From the NCBI RefSeq assembly GCF_040958095.1, contig NC_091217.1, positions 10,299,880-10,363,879 of the forward strand: 64,000 nucleotides of DNA. The letters run 5' to 3'. Of this stretch, positions 11,377 to 22,626 are shown one piece after another. How positions within the stretch are numbered: position 1 is the first letter of the stretch; every line of letters begins with the position of its first letter. A program made the position numbers and the translations under genes. The notes under the pieces were generated by a model. The model worked only from the letters and a program-made list of their open reading frames with translations, did no database searches and was not told where the DNA came from. The DNA is from Procambarus clarkii (lineage: Eukaryota; Arthropoda; Malacostraca; Decapoda; Cambaridae).

Positions 11377-11483
11377 TTGGGCCACCAGCTGTGGGAGCGG
11401 GGCGTCTCATCTTGGGCCACCAGCTGTGGGAGCGGGGCGTCTCATCTTGGGCCACCAGCTGTGGGAGCGGGGCGTCTCATCTT
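11377..11483. repeat. 35-bp tandem repeat, 3 copies
   Basis: TTGGGCCACCAGCTGTGGGA followed by GCGGGGCGTCTCATC repeats at 11377, 11412 and 11447. It covers the last codons of the LINE frame, so the repeat altered or extended the C-terminus. Confidence 0.9.
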
Positions 11484-12846
11484 GGAGCAATCTTTCTAAC
11501 ATTGGGTCCTCTAACATTTGGATGGTGTTCCACACCCTGATGGCTTGGTGCTGCATTCTGATGTTCAGTGGCTGTATGTTCAGGAGCTCATGGAGCTCCT
11601 GGATTGTCTGATCATATGGTGGGCGGTGTTTTGCTGCTCTCCTTAGCGCCTTATTTTGCACTGCTTGCAGTTTCTGCATGCTAGTTTTCTTAATGGTGTG
11701 TAATGGTACTCTGGGATACTCTAGATGCGGCCGGACTAGAGCCTTATATAGGTGGATCTGGATGTTAGTACTGAGGCTTCGGAATCTCCTCAGTTTTCCT
11801 AAGGCTGCTTTGGCTTTATTTAGTCGGTCCCTTACATGAATTTGTTTCCCTGTTCCATTTATCATAAGTCCCAGTATTCTGCCGACCTCCGCATATTGGA
11901 TCGGATGGTTGTCAAGGATGATGGGGTCCGGGTTTCTTTTCGCAATGTGTATTATCTGAAACTTTTGTTTGTTGGTGCTAATTTTCCATTGCTTCTCAAA
12001 GTTGTTTATAAGTTCAATTGCCGCCTTGATCTTGTCGGCTAGTAGCGGCTTTGATGGTCCCGGTTGGCATATTATTTGGGTGACATCATCAGCGTATGTG
12101 ATGTATTCTCCATGTTGGGGTTGGGGTAGGTCAGCTGTATATATGTTGAATAGAGTGGGGGAGAGGCAGCTTCCTTGTGGTACTCCACTTTTCAATTCTA
12201 TTACGTCACCCAAGTAGCTGCCGATATTAAGCCTAACAGTTCTATTGTCTATAAAGCTGCAGAGAGTAGCAGTAAATCTCTCAGGAAGCCCTAGTTCAGA
12301 TATCTTATATTTTAGGCCTGTGTGCCACACTTTGTCGAAGGCTTTCGAAACGTCTCTAAGCACTATATTACACTGATCTTTTTTCGACACTGCGTTGGCT
12401 ATTTGCCCGTAGTTCAGGGCTATAGCTGTATGGGCCCCTCTGCGGTGTCTAAACCCATGCTGCCTGGTGTTATACTTCCCTTCCTCTTCCATGTACTTCA
12501 CAAGTCTCTGATTGATAATTTTTTCGAATATTTTACCTGGTACTTCGAGGAGGGAAATTGGCCTGTAATTTTCAGTTTGGGTTGGGGGTTTACCTGGCTT
12601 GGGGATTAATCTTATTGTGGCATTCTTGAAGTATGTGGAGAATAGTCCAGATGCAAGAGCTGCATTTATTATACATGTGTATTGATGGAGTGCAATCACT
12701 GGTAGGTTGGATAATACCATCTTATTTATCTTGCTGTTGCCCGGCGCCTTGTTCTTGAAACCCATAATTGTTTTATGGACCTCTGCAATGGTTATGTGTT
12801 TCATGAGGTGGCAGTCATTGCGGATGTTGTTAAGGTCTATTGTTAT
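11407..12846 (-). pseudogene. Jockey/I-type LINE reverse transcriptase, 5'-truncated but with a long open frame
   Basis: The minus-strand frame is open for about 480 codons of element sequence. Reverse-transcriptase blocks appear in order: NKAPGNSKINKMVL, NYRPISLLEVPGKIFEKII, RQHGFRHRRGAHTAI, a catalytic block reading LRDVSKAFDKVWH, SGVPQGSCLSPTLFNIY, and the active site YITYADDVTQII. The thumb region and HLEYPRVPLHTIKKTSMQ, KLQAVQNKALRRAAK follow. The YADD box is intact. No endonuclease is present, and the frame upstream of about 12850 runs into an unrelated dispersed repeat, so the copy is 5'-truncated. The C-terminus runs into a 35-bp tandem repeat. The enzyme would copy LINE RNA at a nicked target. 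The Jockey/I grouping rests on the block sequences. Confidence 0.85.
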
Positions 12847-13040
12847 CCCAGGATATGATATTATCCCAGGAATTATCCCAGATATCGTGATCCTCGTGCC
12901 GTGTGGGGGTGTGGGAGGGGGCAGAGGGATGTTGGAGAGGGCAGAGGGATGTGGCAGAGGGCAGAGAGGTGTGGGAGGGGGCAGAGGGGAGTGCATTGCT
13001 TCTGCTACTTTGGTCCACAACCTGATAATACCCTAACATG
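12847..13040. repeat. Dispersed repeat (second copy) with G-rich tandem words
   Basis: CCCAGGAATTATCCCAGATA to GTGCCGTGTGGGGGTG matches 10752-10800. It is followed by four GTGGGAGGGGGCAGAGGG-like words. It abuts the truncated 5' end of the LINE. Confidence 0.7.
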
Positions 13041-13217
13041 ATTTCATATATTTATCACACAGGCATACATTTGCATGTACGGGCACGTATGTACGTGTTC
13101 GCATTGCAACGCATGTACGTACATTCACGCATATACAGGCGAGTACACTCCCAAACGTGACAACATTTTGTTACTAATGTTAGAGGTGTGTGGCAGACGA
13201 GCCGTGTGGTCATGACG

Positions 13218-13290
13218 GCCACGGGTGCCACACGGGTGCCATACGGGTGCCACACGCGTGCCATACGGGTGCCACACGCGTGCCACACCC
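13218..13290. repeat. 11-bp tandem repeat, about 7 copies
   Basis: Unit CGGGTGCCAYA, alternating with CGCGTGCCAYA. Confidence 0.85.
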
Positions 13291-13385
13291 AGCCTCCTGG
13301 TCTAACCCTCACCGCGGCTACCACCTAAAGTGTCTTGAAATTAATGGACAGGCCTGGGAAGATAAGGGGTCAGAGAGGGGATATG

Positions 13386-13388
<3 letters not shown>

Positions 13389-13468
<80 letters not shown>
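13389..13468. repeat. (AG)n microsatellite
   Basis: About 80 bp of pure AG. Confidence 0.97.
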
Positions 13469-13469
<1 letters not shown>

Positions 13470-15078
13470 CAGGGAAGTGGCATTGGAAACGAATGGTATT
13501 GTTAGCCAGTGGTATTGACGCCAGTTTTTTTTATATTTTTTTATGTTTTTGTAAGTGGTTGTGATAAGAGCAGTAGAGACTCACTATACACTGGCCACTC
13601 TGTGAGAACACAGTGCACCATACACGTATAACGTATCGGAAAATGAATGAAAAGATATGAAAACTGAAGAATCTCATGGGGGTGTGGGGAGGTAGAGAGG
13701 TGGAAGGGGGGGGGTGAGGATTATGGTCAGGGGAAAGTTATGATGAGAGGGCGAGAATGAGAGCAATGGGGTAAGTAGAAAATAGTAGAGTAGTAGAAAA
13801 GGTAGAAGAGTAGAAAGTAGAAGTAGAGACTGTAGAAGTAGAAAAGGTCGAAGAAGAAAGTTGCTGGCACCATCCATTCTGGTAAATCATATACAAGGAA
13901 TGTAACTTGTCTGTACAATAATATTATCACAGGTGTTCATGTGTCAACTGTAAGTATGTACTTATACCAGCAAGAATGTTTAGGTCAGTAAGCTCAGGGG
14001 CTCTCTACTCCTCACTAGCTTTCATGATAAGAAGTTTTAAGGACTCGAATTAAAGACAATTTACAAGAATAAGTTAATCAGTTATATATTTAGCATTATA
14101 AGTATCATAATTCAAGCAGTTAAACTTTATATTTACTATGTCAAGATTAATACACAAGGTGAGCCACCACACAGGAATTTGAACACACTATGGCTGACTG
14201 CCCCTGAAAGTCATACACCTTAAGTAGGAAACACACCAAATACGTCACCTTACAGTTAAGTCACCAAAGACTTTGAATCTAAGCTGGATAAAGGAGTGGG
14301 GGGGGGGGGGTGCGGCTGATAGATAGATAGAGTCCCTCTCTCGTCCTGAGGAGGTCAGCCTGGCGACTGGAACCTCTTAACAGCGCTCTAACTCTCGTTC
14401 CTGCTCACTCTTCAATCCTCTGTGTCTTGAATGTACAGTTCCATGGGTATTTATGGGGGAACTGGAAGCTATGCTCCGCCTTCCTGCTAAGATAGACGGA
14501 GCACCTAAAACTCTACCTAAACCCCTAGACAGCGGCTTGTTTGATGGAAACACACAGCTAACCGTCTGTAATTATCAGTTTAGCAGAAAGCAGGGTCACT
14601 TCACACGACCTCACCTGTTGCAATGAACACTCTAGATGCGTGACTTCTTAATTGCTAAGAGGCGACTGACTGGCGCCCTCAAATATCTTATATGACTGAC
14701 TGATGTTGTATGTGAAATATAAGACTAACACCTTTATGGTGTTACACACAGTCTAAACTTAGTCATTCCAGTCTTCCAAGAATCATCTACAAAGCGAATA
14801 ACCGTGTGTGTATTAAGTTTTACGTCTCGTGAATATAATTTCTTTGCTATAAGTCTGAACTGCAAAGCCTTAATTAAAGTCTTGAATAAATTACATGAAG
14901 TTAAATTGTAATCATTCTGCTGTTCTTTTGTGGCTCATATGCTCATTTTTGTTTTAATTTGTTAGGGAAATGTTAGTTAAAACTATAATTTGATTATTAA
15001 ACTAAAAACAAAAAGATAGGTGAAAATTAATTATAGAAAATTACAAAATATTTGATAGAGAAGAGAATATTTTATGGC
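13469..15078. other. No gene seen; AT-rich, with one purine-rich patch
   Basis: 13690-13865 is rich in GTAGAAAAGG-type words. A G run lies at 14299-14310 and GATAGATAG at 14318. The rest looks unique and I recognise no protein or RNA gene in it. Confidence 0.5.
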
Positions 15079-17395
15079 TGTCATACACCCACCTGTCATA
15101 CACCCACCTGTCATACACCCACCTGTCATACACCCACCTGTCATACACCCACCCGTCATACACCCACCCGTCATACACCCACCTGTCATACACCCACCCG
15201 TCATACACCCACCCGTCATACACCCACCTGTCATACACCCACCCGTCATACACCCACCCGTCATACACCCACCTGTCATACACCCACCCGTCATACACCC
15301 ACCCGTCATACACCCACCTGTCATACACCCACCTGTCATACACCCACCCGTCATACACCCACCCGTCATACACCCACCCGTCATACACCCACCTGTCATA
15401 CACCCACCCGTCATACACCCACCCGTCATACACCCAGCTGTCATACACCCACCTGTCATACACCCACCCGTCATACACCCACCCGTCATACACCCACCTG
15501 TCATACACCCACCCGTCATACACCCACCCGTCATACACCCACCTGTCATACACCCACCCGTCATACACCCACCCGTCATACACCCACCTGTCATACACCC
15601 ACCTGTCATACACCCACCCGTCATACACCCACCCGTCATACACCCACCTGTCATACACCCACCCGTCATACACCCACCCGTCATACACCCACCTGTCATA
15701 CACCCACCCGTCATACACCCACCCGTCATACACCCACCCGTCATACACCCACCCGTCATACACCCACCCGTCATACACCCACCTGTCATACACCCACCCG
15801 TCATACACCCACCTGTCATACACCCACCTGTCATACACCCACCCGTCATACACCCACCCGCCATACACCCACCCGTCATACACCCTCCCGTCATACACCC
15901 ACCCGCCATACACCCACCCACCATACACCCACCCGTCATACACCCACCCACCATACACCCACCTGTCATACACCCACCCGCCATACACCCACCCACCATA
16001 CACCCACCCGTCATGCACCCACCCGTCATACACCCACCTGTCATACACCCACCCGTCATACACCCACCCGTCATACACCCACCCGTCATACACCCACCTG
16101 TCATACACCCACCCGTCATACACCCACCTGTCATACCCACCCGTCATACACCCACCCGTCATACACCCACCCGTCATACACCCACCCGTCATACACCCAC
16201 CCACCATACACCCACCTGTCATACACCCACCCGCCATACACCCACCCACCATACACCCACCTGTCATACACCCACCCGTCATACACCCACCCGTCATACA
16301 CCCACCCGTCATACACCCACCTGTCATACACCCACCCGTCATACACCCACCCGCCATACACCCACCCGCCATACACCCACTTGTCATACACCCACCTGTC
16401 ATACACCCACCCGTCATACACCCACCCGTCATACACCCACCCGTCATACACCCACCTGTCATACACCCACCCGTCATACACCCACCCACCATACACCCAC
16501 CCACCATACACCCACCCGTCATACACCCACCCGTCATACACCCACCCGTCATACACCCACTTGTCATACACCCACCTGTCATACACCCACCCGTCATACA
16601 CCCACCCGTCATACACCCACCTGTCATACACCCACCTGTCATACACCCACCCGCCATACACCCACCCACCATACACCCACCCGTCATACACCCACCCGTC
16701 ATACACCTACCTGTCATACCCACCCGTCATACACCCACCCGTCATACACCCACCCACCATACACCCACCTGTCATACACCCACCCGCCATACACCCACCC
16801 ACCATACACCCACCTGTCATACACCCACCCGTCATACACCCACCCGTCATACACCCACCTGTCATACACCCACCCGTCATACACCCACCCGCCATACACC
16901 CACCCGCCATACACCCACCCACCATACACCCACCTGTCATACACCCACCCGTCATACACCCACCCGTCATACACCCACCTGTCATACACCCACCCGCCAT
17001 ACACCCACCCGTCATACACCCACCTGTCATACACCCACCTGTCATACACCCACCCGTCATACACCCACCCGCCATACACCCACCTGTCATACACCCACCT
17101 GTCATACACCCACCTGTCATACACCCACCTGTCATACACCCACCCGTCATACACCCACCCGTCATACACCCACCCACCATACACCCACCTGTCATACACC
17201 CACCCGCCATACACCCACCCACCATACACCCACCCACCATACACCCACCCGTCATACACTCACCCGCCATACACCCACCCACCATACACCCACCCACCAT
17301 ACACCCACCCACCATACACCCACCCACCATACACCCACCCGTCATACACCCACCCACCATACACCCACCCGCCATACACTCACCCGCCATACTGT
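15079..17395. repeat. 15-bp satellite array, about 154 copies
   Basis: The unit is TCATACACCCACCCG, with common variants ending in CTG, the start CCATACACC, and the ending CCA. Two units of 13 bp (TCATACCCACCCG) at 16131 and 16714 shift the frame. Around them the order of variant units is similar, which points to a duplicated block of about 583 bp. The plus frames read as HTPTR/IHPPV and the minus frames as GGCMT/YDGWV; I do not regard them as genes. Confidence 0.96.
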
Positions 17396-18768
17396 AACAA
17401 GTTAAGCTTGTTTTAGAAATTATTGAGGAATTATAGATCTCAGATCAGATGGGTTTAACATTGTACCACGTGGTTTAACAAATATGGAGTGAGAGGAGAG
17501 TTTTCAACCTGATAGGCTAGGGCAGGTCATCTCCCCAGAGAGTAAGGCATTAGCAAGGTTAGAAAAACAAGATGGCTGTCCCTCCTTGTATTAATTCAAC
17601 AAGGATGAATAATTCAATAATACAGTATTTGCAGTAACAACCAATCCGGTTTAAGTAATTAGGTGAGGTAAACATGAATGTAGAGTAAATATCAAAGTTC
17701 GTAAACGGTCACAGAGAAAGTGACGTTAGTTAGTGTAGGGGGACTAGTTCGTTAGGCCGCTTACGACTCGGCCTAGGTCAAAGGTCATGCGGCCTAAGGG
17801 TCACCAAAACCGTCCGTATTGTTAATTATAAATTAATTATACTTAATTATAATTATAATTAAGTATAAATTCAAGTCACTAGTCAATATTATAATTGGAA
17901 ATAGCCGGGCTCAAAATGCCTATAGAATTACCATCAGTTTCAATAGGAATTCAACCATCTGGGTGACCAGTAAATATGATTAGTTTGTTCAATTAACCGT
18001 GCTTAGTAATTGAGCCGTCAGAGCTGGCTGAGTGATACTAGCTAGCTTCAGTCTGAAGACATAGCAGGTTAGTAGTGTGGGTTGAGCAGCAACTGGGAGA
18101 AGGACATCACCTCCCCAAAGACCAGACCAACACCCGCTCGACTTAGAATATTACGGTAAAGTGCTGCAGAGTTGATACACTTGATAATTATTTTTGTCGC
18201 AGTAGGAAATAATTCAGTTAGGGAGTGTGTCTTTTTATTTCCACATTTTTTTTATATTCTTGATTAATAAATTTTGTTTAGTATTTATGGTATTCTTGAG
18301 TTTTCCCATAAATATATATGATTGTTTTTGCCGCGGTGTCCACGAGTCGGGTTTATGGAACTGAGTCAGTATACATATTCCAAGCAAGCCATTCTATGTT
18401 AATCTCAGATACATTCCCTTGTTTTCGATTTAATTCCCACAATTAACATAAATTCATACCTCCCGTTTCCAGTAATTGGGGATTAATCCCCCAAGGAATT
18501 AATGATTAATTGATTGGTCCAATCCACAATTAATTAATCGTCACGATCGTGTAGGTTTGGTGGTGGCAGTAAAAGAAGATCCTTGAGTTATGCTAGGGGC
18601 CCAGCACAGCTCTTGTGTGTGTAGTATCTAAGGCGGTCAAGCGTCTAAGATCATGAGAAGTGAACTAAGGGCTGAGAGTAAAGCTCCGGGGTCTTAGAGA
18701 TAAGTTAACTAAGGGCAGGGTGGTGGACACAGCAGAGACATTACCTCGTCCCCTTTACAATACACCCA
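17396..18768. other. No gene seen; AT-rich, contains a 32-bp perfect palindrome
   Basis: 17837-17868 is a perfect palindrome built from TACTTAATTATAA and its complement. The remainder looks unique, with no recognisable coding region. Confidence 0.55.
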
Positions 18769-18873
18769 CCCTTCATACACCCACCCGTCATACACCCACC
18801 CGTCATACACCCACCCGTCATACACCCACCCATCATACACCCACCCGTCATACACCCACCCGTCATACACCCA
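18769..18873. repeat. 15-bp satellite, second locus, 7 copies
   Basis: The same TCATACACCCACCCG unit as at 15079-17395 but only about 7 copies, 1.4 kb away. One unit reads CTTCATAC and one CATCATAC. Confidence 0.95.
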
Positions 18874-19329
18874 CAAGTTCGTACTCAAGCTGGAGTTTGT
18901 ATTGATCAATACAAGTACAGCGCTGGAGACTGAGCTCCGAGATATATGCTACGTTGGACATACTGCAAATACAATTGAGTAGAAGTTTTACACTTCATTT
19001 GCAAGTGGGAGTTATTAAGCAACATCATTCTCATCACCATCCTGAATCGCCAAGACAATGAAAGATATGATTATAATCACACGCACCGACGATCGTAGGA
19101 CGCTTCGTACGCTTGAGGCTGTGGCTATTCGGGAGCTGACACCAGTTATCAGATGAATTAGACTTTGAGCATACAGCTGTTCGATGGTCCTCCATTGACT
19201 CAGAGGGAAGATGTAAGACCTAGCGGACAGCTAAGAAGCCGGAGTCAGGCAACAATCACCTCATCCTATCCTTCGGCGCTCCCTACCATTAAGCAAGTTA
19301 GGTGAATCATAGAGTGAGGTGTACCCACA
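18874..19329. other. No gene seen
   Basis: Unique-looking sequence without recognisable motif. Confidence 0.4.
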
Positions 19330-19729
19330 CTTATAAATGTCTAGAGTTCTCCTTGTAAGTCCACACCATCTGGTCACCATTTGGTCCGGGAGACATCTCC
19401 CGTCACGCAGGGTGCATTCGCACCTCCACAGATCTCCAGTATCATCTTTTGATACTGGTAATGGCTCAAAAGGGCCACCACTTACGGGCTATTCATGCCC
19501 GTGCCACCTCTTGGGTGGCTTAATCTTCATCAATCAATCTTGTAAGTCAGTTACAGCCCCGCTCCTGTGCCAGGTAAGTTGACTACGGGCTCACCATAGC
19601 CCGTGCTACTTGGAACTTTTGTTCCGAGTACCTGAATCTAAAACAGCAACCTTGTAAGTCACAGCCCCGCTCCTGAGCCAAGTAAGTCCACTACGGGCCC
19701 ACTATAGCCCACGCTACTTGGAACTGTTT
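19330..19729 (+). repeat. Dispersed repeat, internally duplicated (inverse copy at 25225-25465)
   Basis: CTTACGGGCTATTCATGCCC, GTGCCACCTCTTGGGTG and TTAATC...ATCAATCAAT recur in inverse orientation at 25401-25465. CAGCCCCGCTCCTGTGCCAG and CGTGCTACTTGGAACTTTTG occur twice, at 19553-19625 and 19663-19730. The second copy is broken by the foldback element and resumes after 19904 (GTACTTTTTGTTGTGAGTAG). Confidence 0.75.
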
Positions 19730-19904
19730 GTTGACCAGACCACACACTAGAAGGTGAAGAGACGATGACGTTTCGGTCCGTCCTGGACCATTCTCAAGTC
19801 GATTATCATGAGAATGGTCCAGGACGGACCGAAACGTCGTCGTCCCTTCACCTTCTAGTGTGTGGTCTGGTCAACATACTTCAGTCACGTTATTGTGACT
19901 CATC
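19730..19904. mobile_element. Foldback (palindromic) element, 67-bp arms
   Basis: 19730-19796 and 19809-19875 are inverse copies with 65 of 67 positions paired and a 12-base loop. The arms start GTTGACCAGACCACACACTA. The right side continues with ACATACTTCAGTCACGTTATTG to about 19904. The element interrupts the preceding repeat. A half copy lies at 528-663. The right arm contains a stem (GGTCC/GGACC) followed by GAAACGTCGTCGTC, like the 3' half of a hammerhead ribozyme; Penelope-like elements are known to carry such ribozymes in their terminal repeats. Confidence 0.8.
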
Positions 19905-19994
19905 GCCTGCATTTGGTACTTTTTGTTGTGAGTAGCTGAATGTAAAACAAGAACAACCTTGTAAGCCCAGTACAGCTGTGTCAGCTCAACAGTG

Positions 19995-20040
19995 TACTTC
20001 TGATGACGTCACATTGCTGACGAAACGTCGAACAATAAAA
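19995..20040 (+). other. Hammerhead-like core motif
   Basis: CTGATGA at 20000-20006 is followed by a C, a GTC/GAC stem and GAAAC at 20022-20026. This is the order of the hammerhead catalytic core, but one extra C stands before stem II and I find no clean stem III and cleavage site. It is probably a decayed terminal ribozyme or chance. Confidence 0.3.
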
Positions 20041-20099
20041 ATGGAAAGACTAAGTGATCTGGTGTTTCCTCAGCCTCCAGACAGTAGAAGATATTTACT

Positions 20100-20774
20100 T
20101 AGAATGGAAAATATCCGAAAGAAAATTAATCATCGTAATGACACTGGCTGAAATGGACAAAGATGTGAAGTTGACCATAAGAAACAAGAACTTGGAGGTA
20201 CATGAAAATTAGGAGGAGGAGCAATGCAAGTGTTGTATATGTGAGGAATGTGTTGGGAAGGATGTGCTGGTGTAGCTCAGTACACAGCTTGAAGAACAAT
20301 TATAGTCACAGTCCGAAATAGAAGTCATTGTATTAAATAACCAATAGCTGGAAAGGTGAGGTTTAGCACATGACCCTCGTTGGTACGACCACTCTGAGAT
20401 CAGTATATTTAGGTGCCTTTTAAACCCCCCCCCCCAACACTCATCAACCATTGGTCTAAAAGATGGTTGCTAGACTTCATCCCTGGTAAATGCAATGCAA
20501 TGTGGATAAAAGTGAGGATAAACGACCACAGGGAAAGTTCAGGCACCAAACCTGCCACATGAGGGACACGCAACAAAATAAAGACCAAGGGACACGAACA
20601 ACAGCTGGTTACGCAGACGAATCGGAAGGAAACACTTCATTAGTGTAAGTTGCGACCAAGTGGCGGCAACGAGAGAGTGTCGAGGCAAGTCCAGAAAGCA
20701 ACTTCAAAAGGAAGTACGACGAAAAACATGAAGAATAAATGTCACATTGAAAATGTGGGTCTAAGGAGCTAACG
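20100..20774. other. No gene seen
   Basis: A C run at 20427-20435. Open frames here show no recognisable domain. Confidence 0.4.
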
Positions 20775-20810
20775 CCCGCGCGCGCGCGCACACACACACA
20801 CACACACACA
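20775..20810. repeat. (CG)n(CA)n microsatellite
   Basis: CG dinucleotides pass directly into CA dinucleotides. Confidence 0.95.
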
Positions 20811-20829
20811 TATTTCCATATATCTGGTA

Positions 20830-20920
20830 GGGAGACCTACCAGAAATATGGAAGACTGCTAATGTAGTCCCAATATACAAAAAGGGTGATAGACAAGAGG
20901 CACTGAACTACAGGCCTCTT
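20830..20920 (+). pseudogene. LINE reverse-transcriptase fragment, joined to a CR1 fragment
   Basis: The plus frame reads PEIWKTANVVPIYKKGDRQE then ALNYRPL, the block-2 region of a CR1/L2-type reverse transcriptase. It differs from the adjoining CR1 family (VANVIPVFKKGDRSLASNYRP) and switches to it at about 20921. Confidence 0.75.
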
Positions 20921-21606
20921 GTTGGGAGTTATGATTAGTAAGATGGGAGTTATGATTAGTAAGAATTTAAAACAAAAGGATCAATGCATAAATGTTCGTA
21001 ATAAGGCAAATCGGACACTTGGATTTATTAATCGCAGCGTTAGTAACAAGACACCTGGTGTGGTTCTTCAGCTATATCTTGCTCTAGTTAGGCCCCATTT
21101 AGATTATGCAGTTCAGTTTTGGTCGCCATATTATAGAATGGATATAAATTCACTTGAACGTGTCCAGCGTAGGATGACTAAGTTAATTCCCCAAATTAGA
21201 AATCTTTCATATGAAGAAAGATTAACAAAGCTTAAGTTGCATTCACTGGAAAGGCGAAGAGTTAGGGGTGACATGATAGAGGTTTACAAGTGGATGAATG
21301 GACATAACCGGGGGGATATTAATAGGGTATTAAAAGTATCAACACAGGACAGAACACGAAACAATGGGTATAAATTGGATAAGTTTAGATTTAGGAAAGA
21401 CTTGGGTAAATACTGGTTCAGTAACAGGGTTGTTGATTTGTGGAACCAATTGCCGCGTAACATTGTGGAGGTGGGGTCCCTCGATTGTTTCAAGCACGGG
21501 TTGGACAAGTATATGAGTGGGATTGGGTGGTTATAGAATAGGAGCTGCCTCGTATGGGCCAACAGGCCTTCTGCAGTTGCCTTTGTTCTTATGTTCTTAT
21601 GTTCTA
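20921..21606 (+). pseudogene. CR1 fragment, ORF2 C-terminus and 3' tail
   Basis: The frame from about 20940 to 21536 matches the last 195 or so residues of the intact CR1 ORF2 at 59715-62651, almost without change, from GVMISKNLKQKDQCINV to the stop after SGIGWL. The 3' end carries the TTCTTATG tail repeat, typical of CR1 (8-bp tail units). A 21-bp segment encoding GVMISK is duplicated at the junction (20924-20965). It is strongly 5'-truncated and cannot be active. Confidence 0.9.
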
Positions 21607-21627
21607 GGCCAGTGTCCTTAATTTGTA

Positions 21628-21880
21628 TACCATCTTATCTTGAGATGATTTCGGGGCTTTAGTGTCTCCGCGGCCCGGTCTTCGACCAGGCCTCCACCCC
21701 CAGGAAGCAGCCCGTGACAGCTGACTAACACCCAGGTACCTATTTTACTGCTAGGTAACAGGGGCATAGGGTAAAAGAAACTCTGCCCAATGTTTCTCGC
21801 CGGCGCCTGGGATCGAACCCAGGATCACAGGCTCACAAGTCCAGCGTGCTGTCCGCTCGGCCGACCGGCTCCCTCTCCCG
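21628..21880 (-). repeat. tRNA-derived SINE, antisense
   Basis: The tail ATCTTGAGATGATTTCGGGG is at the left and the tRNA-like head at the right, with the B box read as GGGTTCGATCCC on the minus strand (near 21806-21817) and GGTCGGCCGAGCGGACAGC as the A-box region. It lies directly between the CR1 fragment and LINE A. Confidence 0.9.
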
Positions 21881-21884
21881 ACCG

Positions 21885-22620
21885 GAGCAAGAAACCAGAT
21901 ACAAGGTATCATTTGGGATATGAAATATTCAGGAGTCAGAGAGAGAGAAAGACCTGGGGGTTGATATCACGCCAGACCTGTCCCCTTAAGCTCATATCAA
22001 GAGGATAACATCAGCGGCATATGCCAGGCTGGCTAACATAAGAATGGCCTTTAGAAACTTATGTAAGGACTCTTTCAGAACATTATATACCACATATGTC
22101 AGACCAATCCTGGAGTATACGGCCCCAGCATGGAGTCCATATCTATTCAAATATAAGACTAAACTGGAAAAGGTTCAAAGGTTTGCCACCTGACTAGTCC
22201 CCGAACTGAGGGGTATGAACTACGAGGAGAGACTACGGGAATTAAACCTCACGTCACTGGGAGACAGAAGAGTTAGAGGGGACATGATCACCACATACAA
22301 GATTCTCAGAGGAATTGATAGGGTAGATAAAGACAGACTTTTTAACACAAGGAACACACGCACTAGGGGACACAGGTGGAAATTGAGTGCCCAAATGAGC
22401 CATTGAGACGTTAGAAAGAATTTTTTCAGTGTCAGAGTAGTAGACAAATGGAATGCATTAGAAAGTGATGTGGTGGAGGCTGACTCCATACACAGCTTTA
22501 AGTGTAGATATGATAGAGCCCAGTAGGCTAAGGAACCTGTACATTAGTTGATTGACCGTTGAGAGGCGGGACCAAAGCGCCAGAGCTCAACCCCCGCAAG
22601 CACAACTAGGTAAGTAAGTA
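21885..22620 (+). pseudogene. LINE A reverse-transcriptase C-terminal remnant with 3' end
   Basis: Plus frames read ERERDLGVDITPDLS, then ITSAAYARLANIRMAFRN, YVRPILEYTAPAWSPYLF, and YEERLRELNLTSLGDRRVRG. Stops interrupt at about 21988, 22190 and 22405. The end reads VVDKWNALESDVVEADSIHS and is followed by the LINE A tail, TTGATTGACCGTTGAGAGGC through GCAAGCACAACTAGGTAAGT. Confidence 0.85.
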
Positions 22621-22626
22621 CACAGT

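Noticed and set aside
15052..17416. Open frames of about 780 codons rich in His, Pro and Thr
   Set aside because: A 15-bp satellite explains them, in several frames and on both strands.
19995..20040. Complete hammerhead ribozyme
   Set aside because: CTGATGA and GAAAC are present, but stem II has an extra base and no proper stem III with a cleavage site is visible; kept only as a hammerhead-like motif.
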